A stretch of 64,000 nt of DNA from Aequitasia blattaphilus. Its GTDB lineage: Bacteria > Bacillota > Clostridia > Lachnospirales > Lachnospiraceae. Numbering within the stretch: the first letter of the stretch is position 1; each line of letters begins with the position of its first letter. The stretch spans positions 1-64,000 of the forward strand of contig NZ_JAMXOD010000015.1 of assembly GCF_024721305.1 (NCBI RefSeq), written 5' to 3'. The notes below the pieces were generated by a model, which ran no database searches, was not told the DNA's origin, and saw nothing but the letters and a program-made list of their open reading frames with translations. A program made the position numbers and the translations under genes. Below, piece by piece: positions 36,662 to 44,407 of the stretch.

Positions 36662-38584
36662 ATGAATCATATTATTGTAGGGACAGCCGGTCATATTGAT
36701 CATGGAAAAACATCTTTAATAAAAGCGTTAACAGGTAACAACACAGATCGGTGGGAAGAAGAAAAGCGAAGAGGAATTACCATAGACTTAGGCTTTACAT
36801 ATTTTGATCTTCCGAGTGGAAACCGAGTGGGGATTATTGATGTACCGGGACACGAGAAGTTTGTCAATAATATGACTGCCGGAGTTGTAGGCATGGATGT
36901 CGTTCTCCTGGTAATTGCTGCAGATGAAGGGATTATGCCTCAGACCAGAGAACATATGGATATTCTACATCTGTTGGGAATTAAAAAGTGTATTGTTGTT
37001 TTAAACAAGTGCGACTTAGTCGATGAAGAGTGGTTGGAGTTGGTAACAGAAGAAACTCGTGAGGAACTTAGCGGAAGCTTTTTGGAAAATGCACCGATTA
37101 TTCCTCTTTCTTCGAAAACAGGCCAAGGAATTGAAACTTTGATTCAAACCCTAGATGAAATGACTGTCGAAGAAGAGCAGGAAAAGGAAATGGGAACAAT
37201 TCCGAGATTGCCAATTGACCGGGTTTTTAGTTTGTCTGGATTTGGTACAGTGGTTACTGGAACGTTGATTTCAGGCAAGATTAAAAAAGAAGATAAATTA
37301 GAGATGTATCCTCTGAACAAGGAATGCAAAATCCGAAGCATCCAAGTTCATGGTGAGGATGTACCGGTTTGTTACGCTGGACAACGTGTTGCAATTAATC
37401 TTTCGAATGTTAAAAAGAGCGAGTTAAAAAGAGGAAATGTGTTAGCCGTTCCAAACAGCATGAGAAATACAGACCTTTTAGATGTGAAAATGGAAATCTT
37501 GCCCTCATCACTCCGGATTTTAACCAATGGAATGCGTCTCCACCTATATACAGGAACCACAGAGGTGCTTTGCAGAGCAATTTTACTGGACAAAGAAAAT
37601 ATAGGACCGAAAGAAGAAGGGTATGTGCAGCTAAGATTGGATGAAGAAATTGCACTTCGAAAAGGAGACCCCTTTATTGTTCGTTTTTATTCTCCTATGG
37701 AGACAATAGGTGGTGGGGTGGTTTTAGACCCAAACCCAAAGATTAAAAAACGTTTTCGGGAAGAGGTAATTGAGGAGTTGCGTCAAAAGGAAAAAGGCTC
37801 TTCGAAGGACGTCACTCTTCTTAGAATCAAGGAACACAAAGCAGAGATGATTAATACGGTCACTCTTGCTAAGCTTTCTGCAAGAAGCCTGGAAGAAATT
37901 GAAAAAGATATAGAAGAGCTCCAAAGAGAAGATGAAATTGTAGTATTTGAAACAAGAAAAGAAAAGTATGTTTGGCCAAAAGAGGCCTATATTCATGCTT
38001 TAGAAAACCTGCAAAAATTGCTGAAAGAGTATGAGGAAAAACATCCTTATCGATTTGGATTTAGTAAGGCTCAGTCCTATACTTCTATGTTTAAGGGCTT
38101 AAAGCAAGCTGCTTTCGATCAGTTTATTGAGAAGGCTGTGGAAGACGGAGAAATGGAACGGAGAGGAGAATTTATACACACCGTTGGGTTTGCGCCGAAG
38201 AAAGATGATGTCTACGAGGGAGTACGAAAAAAAGTACTGTCTGATTTCAAAAAGGCAGGCTATGATTTTCTGCGCTATAAGGAATTAGAACTGCCTGTTT
38301 CAGATATAGAAAAAAGAGATGATATATTTAATCTATTACTAGAGGAAAAAGAAGTGGTAAAGGTTAGTGAAGATATGTACACTTTAAAGACGTTAATGGA
38401 TCAAGGGACAGAAATGGTGAAAAAGGAGCTGGCAAAGAATCCTGTTATTACCATATCTCAGGTGCGGGATATGTTCCATACCTCCAGAAAAAGTGCAAAA
38501 CCAATCCTGGAGTATATGGATAGTATCAAGGTAACGAAAAAGACCGGAGGGGAAAGCGAGAGGACAATCTATCATGAATCTTAA
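36662..38584 (+). CDS. selB: Selenocysteine-specific translation elongation factor
   Basis: 640 residues. GTPase motifs AGHIDHGKTSL, RGITID, DVPGHEKF and NKCD are intact. The N-terminal EF-Tu-like part (about 1-340) binds Sec-tRNA(Sec). The C-terminal half (about 370-640) holds the winged-helix repeats that grip the SECIS hairpin. It would serve the UGA codons of selD and prdB in this window. Its last 11 bases overlap the LysR gene. Confidence 0.96.
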   Translation: MNHIIVGTAGHIDHGKTSLIKALTGNNTDRWEEEKRRGITIDLGFTYFDLPSGNRVGIIDVPGHEKFVNNMTAGVVGMDVVLLVIAADEGIMPQTREHMDILHLLGIKKCIVVLNKCDLVDEEWLELVTEETREELSGSFLENAPIIPLSSKTGQGIETLIQTLDEMTVEEEQEKEMGTIPRLPIDRVFSLSGFGTVVTGTLISGKIKKEDKLEMYPLNKECKIRSIQVHGEDVPVCYAGQRVAINLSNVKKSELKRGNVLAVPNSMRNTDLLDVKMEILPSSLRILTNGMRLHLYTGTTEVLCRAILLDKENIGPKEEGYVQLRLDEEIALRKGDPFIVRFYSPMETIGGGVVLDPNPKIKKRFREEVIEELRQKEKGSSKDVTLLRIKEHKAEMINTVTLAKLSARSLEEIEKDIEELQREDEIVVFETRKEKYVWPKEAYIHALENLQKLLKEYEEKHPYRFGFSKAQSYTSMFKGLKQAAFDQFIEKAVEDGEMERRGEFIHTVGFAPKKDDVYEGVRKKVLSDFKKAGYDFLRYKELELPVSDIEKRDDIFNLLLEEKEVVKVSEDMYTLKTLMDQGTEMVKKELAKNPVITISQVRDMFHTSRKSAKPILEYMDSIKVTKKTGGESERTIYHES

Positions 38585-39479
38585 ACAGCTAGAGGCGTTT
38601 ATATGTGTGGCAGAATTAGGAGGATACTCCAAAGCAGCCAAGAAAATGTACCTGACACAGCCAACGGTCAGTGCCCATATTTTCGCGTTGGAAAAGGAAC
38701 TCAATGTCAGACTGTTTATAAGGAACACCAAAGAAGTTTATTTGACAGACAACGGAAAAAGACTCTATAAATACGCCAAAGAAATGGTGGATATAGAGAA
38801 AGCGATTTACGAAGAGTTTCTGGAAAATGAAGAGGAGGAAAAAAACGAGCTTTGTATTGCGGCTTCGACAATTCCAGCCCAGTATTTGTTACCCCAAATT
38901 CTTAGGAACTACCGGGTAAAATATCCGGATGAGCATATTCGAATACAGGAAACAGATTCTTCTCAAGTGGTTTCTAAAATTGTAAACCATGAGGTGGATC
39001 TTGGGTTCACAGGAACGAAGCTGGAAACAAAACACTGTAAGTATATTCCTTTTTACAAGGACGAATTGGTAATTGTAACGCCTCGCAACGAAAAATATTT
39101 AGACATTCAACAGAAAGAAGAAAGGCTTATAGATTGGATAAAAAAAGAGCCCTTCATCTTGCGCGAAGAAGGTTCCGGCACTCGAAAAGAGGCAAATAAG
39201 CAGCTTAAGAACATAGGAATTATTATGGATGAGCTGGAAGTGGTGGCGGTTATCGAAAATCAAGAAACAATAAAAAAATCCGTTATATCTGGATCTGGGA
39301 TTTCTATTTTGTCTAAGCTGGCAGTTAGAGAAGAGGAAAAAAGAAAGGAGCTTTTGGTTTTTCCAATTCCAAAGGCTGGATCTGGCAGGGATATAAATTT
39401 AGTTTACAATAAAAACTATCCGATTGTAAAAAATGTACAACGACTTATTAATATAGTAGAAGGAATGAGCTGGCTATAG
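38574..39479 (+). CDS. LysR-family regulator associated with selenium metabolism
   Basis: 301 residues. The N-terminal winged helix (MNLKQLEAFICVAELGGYSK, then KKMYLTQPTVSAHI) and the effector domain (about 90-295) are standard LysR. The start overlaps selB by 11 bases. LysR proteins in this position are recurrently linked to selenium genes and probably tune Se supply or the downstream csd-yedE genes. The ligand is unknown. A weak terminator and a new promoter follow. Confidence 0.88.
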   Translation: MNLKQLEAFICVAELGGYSKAAKKMYLTQPTVSAHIFALEKELNVRLFIRNTKEVYLTDNGKRLYKYAKEMVDIEKAIYEEFLENEEEEKNELCIAASTIPAQYLLPQILRNYRVKYPDEHIRIQETDSSQVVSKIVNHEVDLGFTGTKLETKHCKYIPFYKDELVIVTPRNEKYLDIQQKEERLIDWIKKEPFILREEGSGTRKEANKQLKNIGIIMDELEVVAVIENQETIKKSVISGSGISILSKLAVREEEKRKELLVFPIPKAGSGRDINLVYNKNYPIVKNVQRLINIVEGMSWL

Positions 39480-39548
39480 ATGAAAACTATAGCTGGCTTC
39501 TTTTATTGGATTATTCGATTGGCTTTATAATGTTCTAATGAGTATACT
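39472..39548 (+). promoter_or_regulatory. Weak terminator and internal promoter between lysR and the csd-yedE genes
   Basis: GCTATAG (at the lysR stop) and CTATAGC flank ATGAAAA, then CTTCTTTTA. Downstream, TTGGCT (39519-39524), 18 bases, TATACT (39543-39548), and an additional TATAAT at 39526-39531, offer start sites for the gene at 39572. Confidence 0.5.
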
Positions 39549-39571
39549 GAAAATGACAGGGGGAAACACAT

Positions 39572-40708
39572 ATGATCTATTTTGATAATGCAGCAACTAC
39601 GCTTTATAAGCCACAAGAGGTTATGGATGCGGTTCTGACTTCCATGAAAAGTAGTGGAAATGCAGGACGGGGAGTGAACGAAGCATCTCTGAGTGCATCG
39701 AGAGTGATTTATCAGGCAAGAGAGGCTTTGTGTGATTTGTTTAATGGAGAAGATCCCAGACAGATTGTGTTTACAATGAATTCGACTCATAGCTTAAATA
39801 TGGCTATGAAAGGATTGTTACGGACAGGAGATCACGTGATTACTACTGTTTTAGAACATAACAGTGTATTACGTCCCCTTTATGAATTGGAGCAAGAAGG
39901 AATTGAGCTGACGATTCTGCCATGTGATGCTTTGGGTCGAATTGAGTACGAGGAAATCCCAAAAGAAATTAAAAAGAACACGAAGGCAATTGTAACCACA
40001 CATGGATCAAACTTGACTGGAAACCTGTTAGATATTCATAGAATAGGAGGAATTGCCCGCGAATATGGAATTACGTATATTGTAGATGCATCTCAGACAG
40101 CAGGAGTGTATCCGATTGATGTAAAGGCATCCAATATTGACATTCTTTGTTTTACGGGACATAAAGGGCTTTTAGGTCCTCAGGGAACAGGAGGAATGTA
40201 TGTCAGAGGTGGACTTCGACTGAAGCCTTTATTGAGTGGAGGAACGGGAGTGCAGACATTCTCGAAAGAACAGCCGGCAGAAATGCCCACACATCTAGAG
40301 GCTGGAACATTAAATGGCCATGGGATTGCAGGGCTTTTGGCTGGAGTAGAATATATAAATAAAAAGGGGATGTCTCTCATTCGAGAAAAAGAAATGCTTC
40401 TTATGAAGAGGTTCTATGAAGGGATAAAGGAAATCGAAGGAATCACCTTTTATGGGGACTATGATACGGAAATCCGCTGTCCAATTGTCACGTTCAATTA
40501 TAAGGATTATGATTCAGGAGAAGTGGCAGATGAATTGTTGGAACGGTATGGAGTTGTGCTTCGTGCCGGTGGCCATTGTGCCCCGCTTATGCATGAGTCT
40601 TTCGGAACGGTGGAACAAGGGGCATTGCGTTTTAGTTTTTCTCATATGAATGAAATAGAAGAAGTGGATAAAGTGATACAAGGACTGAAAGAAATGACAA
40701 CTGAATGA
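39572..40708 (+). CDS. Cysteine desulfurase / selenocysteine lyase-like aminotransferase class V
   Basis: 378 residues. The PLP lysine is in FTGHKGLLGPQG. DNAATT opens the protein, VDASQTAG is the PLP aspartate region, and the mobile-loop Cys is in GGHCAPLMH, so the desulfurase residues are complete. It belongs to the class V family (EF2568 type) that co-occurs with selenium genes. In this setting it probably frees S or Se for the TusA-like carrier two genes downstream. AGGGGG precedes ATG 39572. Confidence 0.88.
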   Translation: MIYFDNAATTLYKPQEVMDAVLTSMKSSGNAGRGVNEASLSASRVIYQAREALCDLFNGEDPRQIVFTMNSTHSLNMAMKGLLRTGDHVITTVLEHNSVLRPLYELEQEGIELTILPCDALGRIEYEEIPKEIKKNTKAIVTTHGSNLTGNLLDIHRIGGIAREYGITYIVDASQTAGVYPIDVKASNIDILCFTGHKGLLGPQGTGGMYVRGGLRLKPLLSGGTGVQTFSKEQPAEMPTHLEAGTLNGHGIAGLLAGVEYINKKGMSLIREKEMLLMKRFYEGIKEIEGITFYGDYDTEIRCPIVTFNYKDYDSGEVADELLERYGVVLRAGGHCAPLMHESFGTVEQGALRFSFSHMNEIEEVDKVIQGLKEMTTE

Positions 40709-40722
40709 GGAGGTATTAACAA

Positions 40723-41817
40723 ATGAATTTTATGAATTCAAAAGGAAAATTATTGGGACTGGGAGCGATTTGCGGTGTGATAGCAGCAGCTTTGGCGTAT
40801 TTTGGAAATCCAGCCAATATGGCATTTTGTATTGCGTGTTTTATTAGGGATACAGCAGGGGCTTTAGGGCTTCATCAGGCAGAGGTGGTTCAATACGCAC
40901 GACCTGAGACAATTGGACTCGTGATAGGAGCATTTTTAATTGCCATCGGAACAAAAGAGTATAAATCCACAGGTGGTTCTTCACCGATGACAAGATTCGT
41001 TCTTGGGATTTGTATGATGGTTGGAGCGTTGATTTTTCTTGGCTGCCCCCTTCGGATGATTCTACGCATGTCCGCAGGAGACTTGAATGCATGGGTTGCT
41101 TTGATAGGATTTGTTCTTGGAATTGTTACAGGAGTTTTCTTCCTGAAAAAAGGATTCACTCTGGGAAGAGCATATGAAACACAGAAGATGAGTGGAAGTG
41201 TTATTTCAATCTTGGCTTTGGGGATTTTGATACTGGCAACTTTTACAAGCTTATTAAAGGTAAGTCAGGCGGGACCTGGAAGTATGCACGCCCCAATTAT
41301 TCTGTCATTAATAGGTGGATTACTGTTTGGCGCTATTGCACAGAAATCCAGAATGTGTTTTGCGGGAAGTATTCGTGATGTGGTAATGCTTAAGAATTTT
41401 GATTTGTTTTTTGGTGTATTAGGTTTATTCATCGTAATGCTTATTTACAATGTTGTGATGGGCAAATTTACAATAGGATTTGATACACCTGGAATTATTG
41501 CACACTCGGATCATTTGTGGAATATACTTGGCATGTATATTGTAGGGTTTGCGGCAGTACTTCTGGGAGGGTGCCCATTAAGACAGCTAATCTTAGCGGG
41601 ACAAGGTTCTTCGGATTCGGCTATAACGGTATTGGGAATGTTAATTGGATCTGCAATCTGTCATAACTTTGGATTGGCATCCAGTGGAACGGCACTCAAC
41701 CCGGAGACACAGGAAGTTGTAAAAGGTGCAGTTACTGCAAATGGAAAAGTGGCGGGCATTATTTGTATTGTGGTTTTATTTGTAATAGCCTTTACAAATA
41801 AGCGAAAGGAGGTATAA
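40723..41817 (+). CDS. yedE: YedE family putative selenium transporter
   Basis: 364 residues with about ten hydrophobic helices in two repeats. The duplicated motif GCPLRMIL and GCPLRQLI, with a Cys in each, and QKSRMCFAGSIRD are YeeE/YedE signatures. Relatives move thiosulfate or selenium species across the membrane, and the neighbours favour selenium. AGGAGG precedes ATG 40723. The next gene starts 3 bases after the stop. Confidence 0.9.
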   Translation: MNFMNSKGKLLGLGAICGVIAAALAYFGNPANMAFCIACFIRDTAGALGLHQAEVVQYARPETIGLVIGAFLIAIGTKEYKSTGGSSPMTRFVLGICMMVGALIFLGCPLRMILRMSAGDLNAWVALIGFVLGIVTGVFFLKKGFTLGRAYETQKMSGSVISILALGILILATFTSLLKVSQAGPGSMHAPIILSLIGGLLFGAIAQKSRMCFAGSIRDVVMLKNFDLFFGVLGLFIVMLIYNVVMGKFTIGFDTPGIIAHSDHLWNILGMYIVGFAAVLLGGCPLRQLILAGQGSSDSAITVLGMLIGSAICHNFGLASSGTALNPETQEVVKGAVTANGKVAGIICIVVLFVIAFTNKRKEV

Positions 41818-41820
41818 TAG

Positions 41821-42021
41821 ATGAAAGAAGTAGATGCAAGAGGCTTGGGGTGTCCTGAACCAATACTTCTTACTGCCAAGGCTTTGAAAACCGAGAACCA
41901 GGTAAAGGTCCTGGTTGATGAGGTACATCAAAGGATGAACGTAGAGAAGTATGCCAAGGATCAAGGGAAGAAAACCAGCTTCACAGAAAAAAACGGATAT
42001 TTTGAATTGATAATTGAGTAG
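41821..42021 (+). CDS. TusA/SirA-like sulfur (selenium) carrier
   Basis: 66 residues. VDARGLGCPEPILL holds the CPxP-type motif with the reactive Cys. The rest predicts the compact TusA fold. It probably receives persulfide or selenosulfide from the class V enzyme upstream. It sits 3 bases after yedE and 6 before the DUF3343 gene. Confidence 0.88.
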   Translation: MKEVDARGLGCPEPILLTAKALKTENQVKVLVDEVHQRMNVEKYAKDQGKKTSFTEKNGYFELIIE

Positions 42022-42027
42022 GTAAGA

Positions 42028-42264
42028 ATGAGAAAAAAAGAGTTGAAACTTGTTGTGACATTTCATACAACTGCAGATGCTATGGCCATGGAAAAGGCGG
42101 CGAAGGACTTTGGTTTAAAAGGAAGAATTATTCCTGTTCCAAGAGTGATTTCCTCTGGATGTGGAATGTCCTGGACCTCTGATTTGTTGGAAAAAGAGCA
42201 AGTATTAGCGGTTATGGAAAAAGCAGGAATTGACGTGGAAGAACTCCATGAAGTACTAATCTAA
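42028..42264 (+). CDS. DUF3343 protein, putative Se/S carrier
   Basis: 78 residues. FHTTADAMAMEKAAKDFGL and the Cys in SSGCGMSW are typical of DUF3343, a family proposed to carry sulfur or selenium beside TusA-like proteins. It is the last gene before a strong terminator. Confidence 0.85.
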   Translation: MRKKELKLVVTFHTTADAMAMEKAAKDFGLKGRIIPVPRVISSGCGMSWTSDLLEKEQVLAVMEKAGIDVEELHEVLI

Positions 42265-42295
42265 AAAAAAGAAGCTGTTGCCAGCTTCTTTTTTT
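42263..42295. terminator. Bidirectional terminator
   Basis: GAAGCTG (42271-42277) and CAGCTTC (42282-42288) around TTGC, with eight A before and seven T after. It ends the selenium operon and the convergent tetR. Confidence 0.95.
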
Positions 42296-42881
42296 ATACT
42301 CCGGTGATAAATGTATCTAATAGATGAGGGAGTAATCGATCACTGTATTCAGTTAATGAAAACTTTCCTTTGTAAAGGGAGTAATCATACAAAAGCGCCC
42401 GTTCAAACATAGCATAATAGTGCATGAGTTCTTCGGCACTGCTAGAATGGTGGAACTCCTTTTTTGACAATCCCTCCTCCATGATCTCGGTTACCCACCG
42501 AAAGTAAATTCGTTTTTGATCGGAAAGAGAACGTTTATCTTTTGTGATGAGTTGTGATGAGTAGAGATAGGCAAGCAGTTCGATATTTACACTTTTCTCT
42601 ATCATATAAAACAACTCGTGATTTAGGAACAAAAGTTTATCATAAGCAGATAAATTTGGATCAATCACTTCACGTAGCTCTTCGTAATGCTGGTCAAACA
42701 AATAAGACAAAGAGTTTAGAAGGGACTCTTTCCCCTTGAAATAATGATAGAAAGTGCCCTTGGAAGTTTTTGAGGCAGAGATAATTTCATCTACCGTGGT
42801 ATTATCATAGCCATTTTTATAAAATAAATTCCATGCAGCCTTTACAATTCTGCTTTTGGTTGACTGTCTTTTCCTGGGCAT
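42294..42881 (-). CDS. TetR/AcrR family regulator downstream of proline racemase
   Basis: 195 residues, ATG 42881 after AAAGGA. The helix-turn-helix region NTTVDEIISASKTSKGTFY ends in a clear YHYFKGKE helix, typical TetR. It begins 18 bases after prdF ends on the same strand, so both are likely on one message. This suggests a role in controlling proline use, but no operator could be matched. The C-terminal ligand domain is unassigned. Confidence 0.88.
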   Translation of the reverse strand: MPRKRQSTKSRIVKAAWNLFYKNGYDNTTVDEIISASKTSKGTFYHYFKGKESLLNSLSYLFDQHYEELREVIDPNLSAYDKLLFLNHELFYMIEKSVNIELLAYLYSSQLITKDKRSLSDQKRIYFRWVTEIMEEGLSKKEFHHSSSAEELMHYYAMFERALLYDYSLYKGKFSLTEYSDRLLPHLLDTFITGV

Positions 42882-42899
42882 TTTAATTATCCTTTCTTT

Positions 42900-43928
42900 T
42901 TATCCCACTACGAAGCCGTATTCCAAAGGATCGTCACCGTCGATTACGTAAGTGGCTTCTCCTGTTACATAAGCACTTCCTGTAATTTGTGGAATCACTG
43001 CTTTAAAGTCTCCTACTGTAGTTTCTTCTAAAATAACACCTTTAAATTGTGAGCCGATGAAGCTTTCGTAGACAAAAGGCTCTCCAATACCGATTTCTCC
43101 TCTTGCATAGAGAGTAGCAAGCTTTGCACTGGTTCCAGTACCGCAAGGTGAGCGGTCTGCCATACGGTCTCCGAAGATAACGACATTTCGCTTGTCAGCA
43201 CCTGGGGTATCAGTACTTGTGTAGATTTCACACAAATCCACTGAGGTAATATCAAGAGTAGGGTGTTTCATTTCTACTTCCTTGTTAACCTGTTCAATCA
43301 TTTTCATGCCAAAGTCTGTCAATGCAGGGATATTTTTTGCATCGATGGTCCATCCAAGCTTATCTGCATCTACCAATGCAAAAAAGCTTCCGCCAAAAGC
43401 GATATCATAAGTGATTTCTTTTCCGTCAATAATGGTTGTTAAGTTTTCCTTGTATAGGAAGGCGGGAACATTAGTAAGGGTAACGTTTAAGACTTTACCG
43501 TTCTTAACTTCTGCTTTTGTTTTAATAATTCCGGCAGGTGCTTCTAAAGTGACTTCTGTAAAAGGCTCTTTTGCCTCAACTAGCCCACTTTCAATGATTG
43601 CTGTAACAGATCCGATCGTTCCGTGTCCGCACATGTTTAAGTATTCGCCAGTATCCATAAAGAATACAGCAAAATCTGCTTCCTTATTAATTGGCTCAGT
43701 TAAATATGCCCCAAACATATCGTGATGACCTCTTGGTTCAAACATTAAAGCTTGACGATATTTGTCATAGTTTTTGGCCAAGTAATGTTTTTTCTCGATT
43801 GGAGTGTTCCCAATTAATTCGGGAAAACCGGAAGTAATAATTCTGGTGAATTCACCAACTGTGTGAGTGTCGATAGCCTTAAAGCTAGCTTCGTACTTGT
43901 CAAGGTTTAATTTGGGATTGATTTCCAT
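42900..43928 (-). CDS. prdF: Proline racemase
   Basis: 342 residues. The two catalytic cysteines are Cys100 in MCGHG and Cys262 in SPCGTGT. Both are needed for racemisation, and the dehydratase relatives have Thr at the second place, so this is a true racemase. It converts L- to D-proline, the substrate of the reductase encoded divergently. ATG 43928 has GGAGG upstream. A promoter 180 bases upstream gives a long structured leader. Confidence 0.95.
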   Translation of the reverse strand: MEINPKLNLDKYEASFKAIDTHTVGEFTRIITSGFPELIGNTPIEKKHYLAKNYDKYRQALMFEPRGHHDMFGAYLTEPINKEADFAVFFMDTGEYLNMCGHGTIGSVTAIIESGLVEAKEPFTEVTLEAPAGIIKTKAEVKNGKVLNVTLTNVPAFLYKENLTTIIDGKEITYDIAFGGSFFALVDADKLGWTIDAKNIPALTDFGMKMIEQVNKEVEMKHPTLDITSVDLCEIYTSTDTPGADKRNVVIFGDRMADRSPCGTGTSAKLATLYARGEIGIGEPFVYESFIGSQFKGVILEETTVGDFKAVIPQITGSAYVTGEATYVIDGDDPLEYGFVVG

Positions 43929-44101
43929 GTGACAATACCTCCTTCAATGAAATTAAGATTTCTCTATAGAAAAAATCTATAGATTGATTTGTTTCGAAGA
44001 GATTAACCTCTAAAATCCCCTCATGATTCTCTCGGAACCCAGCCCTTTCTCGTCAGAAAATTAACGAATAGACCGCAGTCTAGGACGTAGTTCACTTTTA
44101 T
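43929..44101 (-). promoter_or_regulatory. Structured 5' leader of prdF, candidate cis-regulatory RNA
   Basis: About 170 bases of non-coding transcript. Given on plus coordinates, the stems are TAGAC/GTCTA (44069-44073, 44078-44082, with outer ACG/CGT), TTTCT/AGAAA (44046-44050, 44055-44059), AGAG/CTCT (43998-44001, 44008-44011) and TCTATAG/CTATAGA (43963-43969, 43977-43983). I do not recognise a known riboswitch class. Confidence 0.45.
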
Positions 44102-44107
44102 GGTTTT

Positions 44108-44136
44108 ATTATCCTTCAAAAACGACGGAATGTCAA
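44108..44136 (-). promoter_or_regulatory. Promoter of prdF
   Basis: On the minus strand TTGACA (44136-44131), exactly 17 bases, GATAAT (44113-44108). Near consensus. Transcription would start near 44101. Confidence 0.8.
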
Positions 44137-44161
44137 CGTTTTTTCACAATTATAAAATAAG

Positions 44162-44222
44162 TATAATATGGTTGAAAAAAGAAATAAAGTATGCTATGTT
44201 AAAAGTGCGAAAGCAACATAGC
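44162..44222 (+). promoter_or_regulatory. selC promoter (-10) and pre-tRNA leader hairpin
   Basis: TATAAT at 44162-44167 with only a weak -35 (TTTTCA near 44141). GCTATGTT (44193-44200) and AACATAGC (44215-44222) form a perfect 8-base stem ending exactly at the tRNA 5' end, with an inner GC-GAAA-GC tetraloop. Confidence 0.6.
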
Positions 44223-44322
44223 GAGGGGGTAGATGGGTGACTGGTGTGCCTCCTAGTCTTCAAAACTAGTGTGGGGCGTTAGGAGCGTCCCGGGTGGGTT
44301 CGATTCCCACATGCCCTCGCCA
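44223..44322 (+). tRNA. selC: tRNA-Sec (UCA anticodon)
   Basis: About 100 bases. The anticodon stem CTAGT/ACTAG holds loop CTTCAAA with anticodon TCA at 44260-44262. A long variable arm (GGGGCG/CGTCCC) follows. The T arm is GTGGG-TTCGATT-CCCAC (44294-44310). The acceptor is 8 pairs (44223-44230 with 44311-44318), then G and encoded CCA (44320-44322). The 13-base acceptor plus T stack is diagnostic of bacterial tRNA-Sec. The sixth acceptor pair is G-G and the D arm pairs poorly. It lies between prdF and prdC and serves the UGA codons of selD and prdB. Confidence 0.93.
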
Positions 44323-44407
44323 AAAAAAGAAGTGAAATTAATAACAAATATATATAGGGGTTTTCTATAAATGATTCATATAAATTATTAAGAAAAGGAG
44401 AAGGGTT

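Noticed and set aside
43929-44101. T-box riboswitch in the prdF leader
   Set aside because: A motif on the minus strand faintly resembles the T-box core (AGGGCTGGGTTCCG), but the spacing is wrong and there is no specifier loop or terminator.
44221-44320. tRNA-Sec acceptor starting at 44221 (seven perfect pairs GCGAGGG/CCCTCGC)
   Set aside because: This leaves no CCA and breaks the 8+5 acceptor/T stack; starting at 44223 places G then CCA correctly.
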